From NCBI GenBank assembly GCA_947034895.1, contig OX344764.1, forward strand, positions 11,470,001 through 11,534,000: 64,000 bases of DNA, read 5' to 3'. The position numbers and the translations under genes were made by a program. Every line of letters begins with the position of its first letter. Positions within the stretch are counted from its first letter, which is position 1. This stretch comes from Rhytidiadelphus loreus. Taxonomy: Eukaryota > Streptophyta > Bryopsida > Hypnales > Hylocomiaceae. This document shows positions 37,360 to 48,067 of the stretch, piece after piece. The notes below the pieces were generated by a model, which saw only the letters and a list, made by a program, of their open reading frames with translations, ran no database searches and had not been told where the DNA came from.

Positions 37360-37828
37360 TAGAGATGGCCACCTCCCTTTGAGAAGTTGTGACCAGCAGT
37401 GAACAACAAATTGCTGAAATTAATTAATTAATTTTGTATTTTTTTTAAAAACTGCAGTCTACATTGGTAGACCGTCTGCCATGGTGGACTATGATTTTTT
37501 GGATTTAAGAAAAAGAAATCAAATGTGCAATCCACCTGGCAGATGATCTGCCAAGGTGGAGTGCAATTTTATTTATTTGTTTGATTGTTATTTAAATTTT
37601 TATTTATTTATTTAATTCAGATGTCTGCTATTCTGGTCTAGCAGTGGCAGCCCTATTGAGGCCCCATTCTTCCTCTAATGCAAACTTCTTGATCCCTAAA
37701 AAAAACATGTGAGTTGACAAATAGTTTTCTCAAGGTACCTAGCAAATCTCCTTAGTAATAGGCATGTTTACCTTACCCCATCTCTCTTTGACTCAGTCTC
37801 TCTCTTCTCAACCACGAGGGTTACATTA
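37360..37828. other. non-coding, with two related palindromes
   Basis: Imperfect palindromes lie at about 37,456-37,490 (core GGTAGACCGTCTGCC) and 37,532-37,560 (CCACCTGGCAGAT and its complement around GA). Otherwise AT-rich with no gene. Confidence 0.5.
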
Positions 37829-38089
37829 AGGTAGGTACACCCAAAACCGCCACTTTTTGCTACTGAGCCTATTTACTATTATTAGACTGGTCAGATTTTC
37901 ACATGTTCTTGTTGGCAAGTGAAAGGAGGTTCCAACGCACCAGAGAATGTGGCACTTGGATACTGTATGCAAATGTTATTAAGGAACAAAGCTTGCTCCT
38001 AAAAACGTTTCTTCCACATAGATACAAAAGTGATTTTGGAGATGTAGACATAGTGAAGATGGTGCTTTAAAATCAGTTGGTACCTACCT
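37829..38089 (+). mobile_element. TA-flanked MITE, AGGTAG family (long-type), complete
   Basis: TA flanks both sides (37,827-37,828 and 38,090-38,091). Ends are AGGTAGGTACACCC and ...GGTACCTACCT. 261 bp, non-coding, and collinear with 424-709 and, inverted, 43,108-43,379. Confidence 0.8.
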
Positions 38090-38795
38090 TAGTTTGAGAG
38101 GAGCTGAGCCCCCAATCTGGCCTCCTGGAGGTGCATTTCCATGGGAAAACGGGATCACCTGCATTGTGTCTGCAGCCACATTCTTTTTTTCCATTGTAAG
38201 TTCCCAATGTTCCCCAATGTTCCCCAAATGCACCTTATTGGCATAACTTGGTTATCATCATGTACGTTATCTGGGATTTTTTTTGGGTACATCAAGTATT
38301 TTTTTCGCACGTGCGCCACGGACGGGCGGGCGGACGGAGAGTCCGGTCTAGTCATCCCAGCACTATAACTTTTTCTTCTATGATGACCATTGGTTAGAAC
38401 CGAGGCGGTCCTAGAGCAACCAAACTTGACTCCAGGGGAGCCCCAAACAGCGAGATGCTGGAGGGGGACCTGAGGGACCTGTTCGTACAAAGCCATTTAA
38501 TTTTCCAACATGGGAGTCGAAAAAGGTTGTCTCGGTCGGGGCACTCCCTTATACGTTACCAAATTTTCAGCAAATAAGAAGAAAGGGGGGGGGGGGGCGG
38601 TCTCCTATTTGTTGTTGTTGGTGTAAAAAGAATCTTGATGGAACTTTTGGGAATTCCAAACGAGGAAAAAGGAAGTTATGTACGGAGCACCAAAATATAA
38701 ATATGAGTGTATGGTTCCATAGGTGCGTGTAGGTAGCAACTTGGTGCTTATTGATGTGCCTTGGAAGTCATCAGCCCTCTCACTATAGCTTGGTA
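38090..38795. other. non-coding, with GC-rich patch and poly-G
   Basis: A GC-rich patch with GGACGGGCGGGCGGACGG lies near 38,325, and a G run at about 38,585-38,598. ORFs of 75 (+) and 113 (-) codons overlap in opposite directions and are unrecognised. Confidence 0.45.
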
Positions 38796-38970
38796 AGGTA
38801 GGAGGTCCATAAATCACCCATTTAAGAGTTGAAACTGAATTTTGAAGGGAATTTTGGGGGGAAGCTTCATAAAATTGATTTTTCAGTGAATTTTCCTTGA
38901 AAGACAAGTGGAATTGGCATTTAACTCAAGTTGTTTCATATTTTTTTGGAGCTTTGTGGAATTATAGTAA
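38796..38970 (-). mobile_element. TA-type MITE, short AGGTAG subfamily, partial
   Basis: TA then AGGTAGGAGGTCCATAAATC. The interior GGAATTGGCATTTAACTCAA is the complement of phrases at 17,480 and 27,240. The far end is lost. A 30-bp fragment of the same end lies at 49,916-49,940. Confidence 0.6.
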
Positions 38971-41900
38971 GTGGCTCAAAAAAGCAACCCTCTTCTTCAA
39001 ACAACCCTGTAGAGAGCTCTCAAATGGACACTTAGTGGTTATGAAATGGACTACCAACAATGTGAGAGCATAATTGAGACTTGTCATATATTGCTTCATA
39101 CTTTGCCAATGGTTGGAATGAGAGATAGAGAAGATCCATTTCAAAGCTAATGTGTGTCCACTTAATTTTTCTAAATGAGAATTGATTGCCCAATTGCCTT
39201 CTTAAAAATGTTAAAAAAAATGTAAGATCCATTTAAGTTTAGTAAAGGTTGCATTTAGGAACCTTGTATAATACTTTTTGAATGCGGCAATGCTTGTTTT
39301 TGGTCAAGCCATATCTTTTTTCAGATTGCACATGAGTGGGTTTTGCAAGGCCTAGGAATTAAAAAAAACTCTCCACTCTTTATTCTCAATAAATGTCAAC
39401 GAAGTATTGGCAATCCCTTCATTTTGCTATCAAAGAATTTCTTTATGGTAGATGATCAATGATAGATTGGCCTTGGCAATACTGAATACTTGTGATTGTA
39501 GTGGACTTTGGACTTTATTTTGGCTATTTCGGACTTTCTGGGTAATACTGAATGTTTATTTTCACGACAACTTGGTTATTTTATTCTTGCCTGATTTTGG
39601 CAATTTCTCTTGTTCATTTTTTCTGACTTTTTTTTAATTAATTATTTTTACCAACCATAAACTATTGCTATGGTATCAAGCTAAATTTATCTTTTTATAT
39701 TATTGATATATGAAATTTTGATATTTTTACTTGTGAAATAATTTATTTTTGATTGATATTGATTTTTCCAGAATTTTTGATGAAAAAATAGATTTTGATT
39801 GATATAGATTTTAAATGAAAAAATGAAAAAAAATAATCAATTAGAATATATATTAGAATAATTTGAAATTTTTATAGTAAATGAAGGTTAGAATGAAAAC
39901 TACATATTTTTAATTTAAGTTTTAAGAAAAATTAAAAAATAATATTCAAATGAAATATACACATTATTGTATGATTTGGATTCTAATACATAGAGCTTGA
40001 AATTGCAATAATTTTTTGAATTTTTGAATTCTTTTTTATGTTTTAAAATAGAATAGAAACAAAACTTGTCAAACTTCATTTCAAAAAAATTTAAGTTAAA
40101 TATGAAAAGTGGTTATTTTGAAAATTACAATCAAGGTTGATCAAGGTGCATCCACTTTAATTTTAGATTTGCAAATCTTCAGGGGTTAACCTATAAAAAA
40201 AAAATTCCACTTTAGATGTTTTGCAAATTTTAAAAGGTTTTACTGAAGTGACTTTGAATTTTCGCGTTAACTTTTAAGAATGGTTACCAATCATCATACC
40301 ATCCTCTCAAAAACATTAGCCACCCCTCTATCCTAAAAATCTATAGGTCTTTTTTTACTAAAAAATAAATTATTTAGGGTCCATTGTAGTCTACAAATAC
40401 AAATACCGTCCATGGTGGATATATTGAGGTGGATACAAGGATACAAATTCAAACGCAATTTTATGGATATGGATACTTGGAGATATACACATATGAAAAT
40501 ATGTACATACATGCACATGCAATTTCATATTTTATATTTGTTGTACAACTACGCCTGGATATAAATATATTGTTGTTGTATTTGAAAAAAATTAATGGTA
40601 GTTTAAAAAATCCCAAAAGTCTAAAAATATCAACTTTGAGTGGTGTTTTTGAGCATGTGGAGTAAATATGTGCTCAAAAATACTAACCACATATGAAAAG
40701 CTTGATTCATGTCATTTCAATAAATATCATCAAATTTTAATATCAAAATGGATAATGAAGAATATTTACATTTAAAAAATTATATTTATATAGGATAGAT
40801 TGATAACTTCACAAAAAACATTGAATCATTCTATTCTAGAGGATGAGATGAAAATTACAAAAGAATTTGATTTGTGGTCAATGGGGTGAAGTAATATATA
40901 AAATTGTTTTTTAACTCAAGTTTCAAATTTTGAGGTTGAAAATAAAATTATCATAAATGTCTACTTGACTAAAACATTCTCACTATTCCAATTGATATTT
41001 ATCAATTTCATGTCAACTACACAGAGATGACTATTGGGTATGGTCTAAACCATTTATCACAACCATTTATCACAAGGACATACTGCTATTCAATCCTGGT
41101 TGTAGTTGTGATATTGCAACATTTTTAGTGTGCAATAGTGGCGTTGTTAGATTGTGCGTCCCTAATTCTCATGCCAGTCAATTATCCACCCATACTAAAT
41201 CACCATTTTGGTGTTGTGTGATTTAATTTATTTTCTTCCAAGTTGTACCTCCTCCCTACTTAATAAAATTTTGTCTTTAGGAGGAATTTTGAAATATACT
41301 GCTTGGTTTTGTTTTGTTTTTGTTTCATGCACTCTTGAAGGGCTTAGTAAGTAATTTCAATGTGCAAACCAAAGTTCAGATCCACAATAGTATTCCTTTT
41401 TTGGAGTCTAGATTTCTCCAAACCAAAGTCTAGAGAGCAGAGTCATATAAATTACAAAGTACTTATCATCTCATTTCTGAAAAACAGCCAGTCTACCAAC
41501 ATAGTGTCTACTCAAACTAAGATATTTCCACAAATTTGATTTGGGAATTCTTTACATTCCCTTTTTCTCACATTGAGTATTTTAGTTGTCATTCTATTTT
41601 TTTTTGTTAAATTTCTGCTCATGTTCCACCGACATGATTACCCTACTTTTTCTTTTTCTTTTCTGCACAAGTAAAGTCATTGCCTACTTTTTACTCGTCA
41701 CTTTTTAATAGCAAAGTGTGTGTGCATGGCAGGACCAGGAGTCAGAGTTTGGGGGAAAAAAAAGAGGACCAGGGCTTCTTTTTTTGGCTTTCTAGTGCCA
41801 GTTTGCACCAGGAAAAAAAATCTGGCTAAAAAACACCTAAAAAAATGCCAAAAAACTTGGATGAAATCGCCAGAAATTTCACATTAAAAAAAAACTTGGA

Positions 41901-42244
41901 TGAAAATTGTCAAATTGACATGTAATATGTACTAATGTGATATTTTCTATCGAATATGTGGATGAATGTTGAAATTTGGAGCACCACTATAACATTTTAA
42001 ATCGCCATTGTGGCTATTCTTAAAAAATGAAAATAAAAGCCCTGAAGAGGACCGAACTCCCTCGAGCACCCAAACTCAAGTCTTTTTTTTTTCCCAAACA
42101 AATGAAACGAAATTTCATTGCAAAAAGAAACAGAACAAAACAGCCAGCCACAGGTGGCCTGGCAGGGCAAAGACCGGAAGGACAAGGACGACATGCAACA
42201 CACAGGAAGAGGGCAAGAGCAAGATCACAATGCAGAAAGGGGGG
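38971..42244. other. AT-rich DNA; one solitary piggyBac-like end
   Basis: CAGGGG followed by TTAA at 40,186-40,189 resembles the piggyBac-like right end, but no partner was found. ORFs of 60-116 codons, several overlapping on opposite strands at 42,000-42,370, lack recognisable motifs. Confidence 0.4.
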
Positions 42245-42395
42245 GCCTTGGGTGGGCACTTCTCGACAGGGAGCACCCAAACTTAGGTCTGATTGAGTTT
42301 GGTGCTCTGTTTGTTTTGTTCTATTCTTAGTTAAACCTTCCTCTGACACAAGTTCACAAATAGAGGACAAACTTTACTATCCAACTCTAGTAAGT
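42245..42395 (-). repeat. retroelement leader-like repeat, inverted copy
   Basis: Reading the minus strand: AAAGTTTGTCC, TTTGTGAA, GTCAGAGGAAGGTTTAACT, AAGAATAG and GCACCAAACTC. The same order appears at 42,775 and 43,712. The GGTRTCARAGGAAGG phrase resembles the initiator tRNA-Met primer-binding site (TGGTATCAGAGC) of plant LTR retrotransposons, so these may be LTR/leader junction fragments. Confidence 0.4.
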
Positions 42396-42774
42396 TTATT
42401 ACCATTTAATGTTTTAAAAATGACTGGTTTGTTTGTTGCATTGTTAAGCAATGGGAACATGCCTGTGACATTGACATTGACATTGATCATTGCGCAGACA
42501 GAGAGAATATGCATGGATGCATTGATTCCTTCGCGGCTAAGATAAATTCGGATCCCTTCACAGCTAATTTTTCAATTTTTTTTGGAGACAAATGAAACAG
42601 GCTTCACAGCTAAATTTGGATCCAAGTCATCTATCAAAACGTCTATAAACAGAGTGAGCAGGGCCTGTCATGGCACAATTCCAGAGTCCCATCGGAACCC
42701 TCCCTCACACAGAGGGTACTACTGTGCTACTGCCATATTGTATGACATTTGCTCCCATGTCTTGGGCCATATTA

Positions 42775-42960
42775 GAGTTAACTTATTAATGGGAAAGTTT
42801 GTCCTGTGTTTGTAAATGGGTATCAGAGGAAGGTTTAACTAAGAATAGTAGTACAAAAGAAACACATCACCAAACTCCATCTGACCCCGGTTTTGGTGCT
42901 CCAAGGAGTTTTGTCCTGTGTTTCCCAAACTGCGGCTCCGGGTCCCTCATTGTCATTGTA
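42775..42960 (+). repeat. retroelement leader-like repeat
   Basis: Contains TGGGTATCAGAGGAAGG at about 42,828, close to the initiator tRNA-Met primer-binding consensus. It is followed by TTTAACTAAGAATAG and CACCAAACTCCATCTGACCC, with CTCATTGTCATTG at the end. It shares about 185 bp with 43,712-43,895. Confidence 0.45.
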
Positions 42961-43107
42961 TGCACTTTGCTATTAACTATACTATAATTGTGCTGCAATT
43001 AGAGAAGCTTGAGCAGGCTAAAAGAGAAAATACGAGGGCGGGAAAGGCTGGGTGAGGGCGGGCAAGGGCGGAGCTCCAGCGCCATGTCTATGGATCTTCT
43101 TGCACTA

Positions 43108-43379
43108 AGGTAGGTACACCCAAATGTGCCACTGACCTTAAAGTGCCATCTTCACTTTGTGTACATCTCCAAAATCAGTTCTGTACCTATGTGGAAGAAA
43201 CGCTTTTAGAATCAAACTTTGTTCCTTGATAACTTTTGCATACAATATCCAAATACCACGTTCTCTTGTGCATTGGAACCTCCTTTCACTTGCCAACAAA
43301 AACATATGAAAATCTGACCAGTCTAATAATAGTAGATAGGCTCAGTAGCAAAAAGTGGTGGTTTTGGGTGTACCTATCT
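43108..43379 (-). mobile_element. TA-flanked MITE, AGGTAG family (long-type), complete
   Basis: TA flanks both sides (43,106-43,107 and 43,380-43,381). Ends AGGTAGGTACACCCAAA and ...TTTGGGTGTACCTATCT. Inverted relative to 37,829-38,089. 272 bp, non-coding. Confidence 0.8.
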
Positions 43380-43711
43380 TAATTCAGGTCATCCTATTCT
43401 TGCGAAGTGAAGTTGGATCTTGTTGCTTGTGCATTCCTTCGGGGTGCTTTTGTTGCTTTTTCCTGCCACAAATGGGCCATTCAATCTAGGGTTTCTAAGC
43501 CTTACCCTAGCAAAAACTTGATTGACATTCTTTTGCTCCTAAGTCTGTTACATCTGTTGCAGCTATGTATTCTTATTGGGACCCGATAATGAATGAGAGA
43601 CACTATTCGGCTGATGAGTTCCTTGAATTCTCAACAAGCGTAGACGGATTGTAATCTGGTCAACACAAACATGAATCACACGAAGTCCCACCACAACAAA
43701 ACTTTGACACA

Positions 43712-43895
43712 TTAGAGTTAATCGTAAAGTTTGTCCCATGTTTGTGAATGGGTGTCAAAGGAAGGTTTAACAAAGAATAGTACAAAAGAAACACGGCACC
43801 AAACTCCACGTGACCCCAATTTTGGTGCTTCAAGGAGTTTCATCTTGTGTTTTTTCCAAACTCCTTCTCTTGGTCCCTCATTGCATAGACTTCAT
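43712..43895 (+). repeat. retroelement leader-like repeat
   Basis: Collinear with 42,775-42,960 (AGAGTTAAT..., GTTTGTGAATGGGTGTCAAA, GGAAGGTTTAACAAAGAATA, CACCAAACTCC). The primer-site-like phrase is more decayed here. Confidence 0.45.
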
Positions 43896-45331
43896 GATTT
43901 TATTGTGAGGGGTCCAAACTTGGGAAGAGTCAAAGTGGCGATGCCGAGAGGGACATGGAGGATCCTAGGAAAGGTGTGGGAAAGTCTGCCACCTAAATGA
44001 GGGCCCATATATTGAATTTGGGATAGGTTCCTCTATTTCTTTCTGAAAAGGCAAGGATTTGGAGAGGAAGTTGGCACCCAACAAGGTGAAATTGTATTAA
44101 TATATACGCATTTTTTTTTACTAAATCAAAGTAGATAGCTAACTCTACGGAGAGAGCTCTTCTGTTCAACATCTATAAATTTAGAGGTGGCACTACAATG
44201 TATCAAAGGTGGATACCCTCTTTTAACCCAACAAACCTTGAAGTATTACAATACCATATTGGGTAGCCCTAAGAAACATTGGAGTGCCTTACTATGTCAA
44301 CTTCATTAGTGGAACGGGCAGTGGAAAAAACTACATATCATACAATAACTTTTGAACCATATAGTGAAAATTTATGAACATTGTTGGGCCTTAAAGATAC
44401 TCTTTGTCTCCATATTGTATGAAAATTTCAAAGGGAAAAAAAAATTCTATGTATAGTGAGTTGCCCAAAACTTCTATATTGCCCTAGAATATAGCTTGGT
44501 CCTTTAGGGGTTAAACATCTAAGTATAAGTATATAATGTTCATTGGGGATAACTATAAGTCCATGTTCTTTTTTCATAGGAAAAACACACTTCAAAAGGC
44601 TTAGGCTTTTAGGAATTAAAGTAGTTATTCTAGATCTACATCCCATGTCTATCTTCCCTCAACCAAGGATAAATGTAAAAATTACCTTTACTATTTTTGT
44701 GTTTTCACAATGTCCCACATTTTACACATCTCTTACTACGTTTTCTACCTCTTCTACCTAAGATAGACTAGCCCAATTCCGTTCACTGCCTAATTCTATC
44801 CCCTACTTTTGGTCCCAATTCTGTTTAGGAAACATCCAAACTCTTTCATTTTTCTAATGAAAGGGTAAAGTGTCAATCCTTTATTGGTGAGTACTTAAGG
44901 TGGTTATGGGTTGTCTATGGGACATTTATAACTCTACTCTAGGGGTAATTTTGTAATTTCAGGGCATATCACTTCAGAAATTCACAAGGATTTGAAGTTT
45001 TAATTAGAAAATTAGAACGGTTGCTTTATACTACAGTAAAGATGTGCACTGGTTGGTCAAGAAGTTTTGGCCAAAACATGGTTATTTGAGGCAATAGGTG
45101 GGATGTTGGAGAAGATGGAAAGACAATAAAATAATGCCTTAAGAAGTCTTCATCGATTGTAGTCTAAACACCAACCGGAGAAGTCTTCTGAACAACTTCA
45201 TAAATTGAAGTTCACTGACCAACAATCCCCATGGACATATTTGTATGTTTTGGGGCTATAATCAACTTTGAGAAGCTATAACTTTTGCATCTAGTCCTCA
45301 AATTCAATAAAACTTTTTGGAAAAAATGCTA
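43896..45331. other. AT-rich DNA with one piggyBac-like right end
   Basis: GGTCCTTTAGGGG followed by TTAA at 44,511-44,514 is the right end of a family member; about 200 bp upstream (ATAACTTTTGAACC...) is family interior. A possible internally deleted left end, TTTTAACCCAAC near 44,222, is uncertain. No gene. Confidence 0.45.
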
Positions 45332-45904
45332 GGGGAGGACACTCTCACTACATTTGGGGTACTCACGTGTGGTGGAGTGATTTTTTGACCCCCTATTTAT
45401 TTTTGAATAACTATGATTTCATCCTAAAATTTTGAGCTTTGTTTAACAATGACTAAAGGTTTCTATTGACAAAAATTTCAATTCCAAATAACATAAGATA
45501 TATTGTTTAGAAAGGGTTGAAAAATGAACTAAAATGGCATGTTCTCCAACTAAAATATTTATAGAGCTCACATGAAGATGACTATTCCATAAATATTCAA
45601 CCAAAATAAACTTTCAATAGACAGCTATTCTATAGATTTTTTTTTTTTTTTCAAATTTTTTTTCTTATATAATATAGAGGTGTGAAAGTTATTTTCAACT
45701 TCACACTGTATCTTTTTTCTTAAAAAATTTATAACTAATTACTGTTAGCATAAAAAAATACCAATAATTCAAAACATAAACTTTTAAAGTAGTAAAATCT
45801 ATCCGTAATTGATTTTTTGAAAAAAAATAAAATTTACCGATGTATTACATGTATTACTTTTTCCACCGCACATGGGTTGCTAAAACATGGGGAGTGTCCT
45901 CCCC
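45332..45904. mobile_element. unclassified TIR element, GGGGAGGACACTC ends
   Basis: Left GGGGAGGACACTC and right inverted GGGGAGGACACTC are perfect for 13 bp. Flanks GGAAAAAATG (left, then CTA) and GGAAAAATG (right) could be a 9-bp MULE-like duplication if the ends start a few bases further out. The 573-bp AT-rich interior is non-coding. Confidence 0.55.
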
Positions 45905-46198
45905 GGGGAAAAATGTGCCTACTTGTCAAGTTTGTGTGGTAATATTTTTACATGACTCCGTTATGTATTGGATTTGAAGGAATCATTTAAGTATATGAGG
46001 TTCAATTTTAGTTCACCAATGCAATTGCAATTCATCGAACAAACTTTGATGGTAAAACAAAGGGAATGCTTCATTGACATTAGTAGGAATGGATGGCAGA
46101 TGTCATTTTCATATTGAAATCCATTGTCCATTGTGAATCTTCAAAGGGTATGGGATTTTTTTAAAGATGAGAGCTGACTGTTCATTGTCAAAACAAAG

Positions 46199-46727
46199 GA
46201 AATATGTTTAAATAACAATTTCAAACCTCATTTAGGCATAACAAAATAATTTTTCTTAAACACTTTGAACAAATGTTTTTTGGTAAATCAAATTGAATTT
46301 CATTAATGAAAATCTGTTTGAGATTTCAATCTTTCAATCAAAAGTTATGGACAAATTTCATAGAGGATGTTTGAAAATGTCCAAAAACACTACAAGAAAC
46401 ATTGTCCAAAATGACAAAAACTAGTTTGAATCAACAAGTCTTAATTGACAAAAAATTGATAGATTTTTGTCCATTTGGACAAAAAATTGACTGGATTGAC
46501 ATAAATTTGGGTCATTTTGGACAGTATTTCTTGTAGTGAAAAATTTCCCTTTCAACCCCCTCTGAAATTTGTTCATGACTTTTGATTGGAGTCTTGAAAT
46601 CTCAAACGGATTTTCATTAATGAAATTCAATTTAATTTACCAAAGTTTTTTAGTTTGAATATTTTTGAATTTTTGAATTTTACTATGCCTAAATGAGGTT
46701 TGAAATTGTTATTCAAACACAATTCCT
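46199..46727. repeat. long foldback repeat with a MITE in its loop
   Basis: The left arm (46,199-46,380) and right arm (46,545-46,727) are inverted copies sharing AATTTCAAACCTCATTTAGG, TTGAATTTCATTAATGAAAA and GTTTGAGATTTCAA. The right arm and following 130 bp also match 33,100-33,360. A CACTA MITE occupies the loop. No target duplication for the foldback itself was identified. Confidence 0.75.
46388..46538. mobile_element. CACTA MITE, 151 bp
   Basis: Ends CACTACAAGAAACATTGTCC and, inverted, CACTACAAGAAATACTGTCC, continuing AAAATGAC on both sides. AAA flanks both sides (46,385-46,387; 46,539-46,541). Internal TTGACAAAAA/TTTTTGTC repeats. The CACTACAAGAA end is shared with the large element starting at 55,680, which may be its autonomous relative. 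Confidence 0.85.
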
Positions 46728-46898
46728 ACTTTTGACTTAATTACAAACAGTTGAGCTCCTACTCATCCTAATTTACATATCCCCACAAGGATTATTTTAC
46801 TTCTTATCAACCACTATGTATAAAAGTAGCTTATCTTTCCCATTGAGATCACAAAATAAAATTGACTTTTGTATCAATGTAGTAAGGTACTAGCTTAA

Positions 46899-48063
46899 CC
46901 CTTAACCCCTGAGCGCCCAGCCCATATTCACAAAAATCCAAACCTTTCTATACTCATTCCAATTAAACTATCACCTAAAAAAAGATCTACATTAATTGAC
47001 TGTACCGATTGATAGTAGAGACATGTCCAAAGATACATGGAGAGGGACGCGTCCTTTGACCGTTCCATTGAAAAGATTATAAGAGTCAAACAAGGACATC
47101 TTTCAAAAACGGAGAGGCCATATTTTGGCCCCTTGGGCGCTCAAGGGTTAAAGGACCGTCACTATAATTTCACCAAAAACTCTCCAAAAGTGTCATTTCT
47201 AGTACAAGTACCAAAATTTTGAAGAAAACTTTTTTTGACATATCTAACTGTAGGATATTGTATTATATAGTATCAAAAACATGTGGAAAAAATTTCAGAC
47301 ATTTCCACCGGGTGGATTGCAAGATATAAGCATTCAAATTAACTAAAATCATTTTTTTGACCCTGCGAAAAGCAGGGCAGCTGCATTTCACAAGCTCACA
47401 TTTCTATGAAAAAATGACCTAAATGATGCTTCTTCTTTGGATTTGCTTTCCTAGACAAGTTGGCCACATGCTTGAAAATTTTCAGATCATTTGGAATAGT
47501 ACAACATATAGAAAAAAAATAGTAAGTAGGTAGTAGAGAATGATTAAAAATACTAAATTATTTACAATTTAAATATGGAATTGAAAATTTCCAATCCCAA
47601 TGGTTGAAATGTTGTAATAATGTATCTACATCCTACAATTTTATTTTTGTCCAAAAGTATTGAAAATTGGGTAAGATAAAGGATTTCATAGTTTATTTTA
47701 GAGTAGGAAATCCAAAACTGCCCGCAAACAAAAAATCCTCATAACTTTTGACTCATTGATCAAAATGGAATGACTCAAAGCTTTTCGTGTATATAAAACT
47801 CTAGAAAATCAATTCCAAATTTTTGTTTCTGAAAAAAGTTTTTTTTTAATCTGCCCGAACTGCCCTGTCGGTGGAAAAAGTAACATATTAGGCTATAACT
47901 TTTGACTCGTACTTCCAAATGTCATGAAATTTGGTGCATATGAAAGATCTTCCTTGCCCCCACATTCTATTAAAATTTCAGACCCAAATATGAAAATCTT
48001 CGCTTGTAGGTACCTGCTCAAAATTTCTATACAACCAAAAAACACAATCTGGTCCTTTAGGGG
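46899..48063 (+). mobile_element. piggyBac-like non-autonomous element containing a nested one
   Basis: TTAA at 46,895-46,898 and 48,064-48,067. The right end inverted reads CCCCTAAAGGACC. The left end reads CCC, then an inserted element, then (after its TTAA) AGGACC, so the uninterrupted left end would be CCCTTAAAGGACC, matching the right at 12 of 13 positions. The interior (47,450-47,760) matches, inverted, the element at 22,783. No transposase motif; about 0.92 kb without the insertion. Confidence 0.75.
46906..47147 (+). mobile_element. nested piggyBac-like MITE, 242 bp
   Basis: TTAA at 46,902-46,905 and 47,148-47,151. Ends CCCCTGAGCGCCCA and, inverted, CCCTTGAGCGCCCA (13 of 14). It landed on a TTAA created inside the left end of the surrounding relative. 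A 61-codon ORF that begins inside and runs out of the right end has no known motif. Confidence 0.85.
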
Positions 48064-48067
48064 TTAA

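Noticed and set aside
42020..42370. 116-codon minus and 92-codon plus ORFs
   Set aside because: They overlap on opposite strands in a repeat-containing region and carry poly-K or poly-F runs from A and T tracts.
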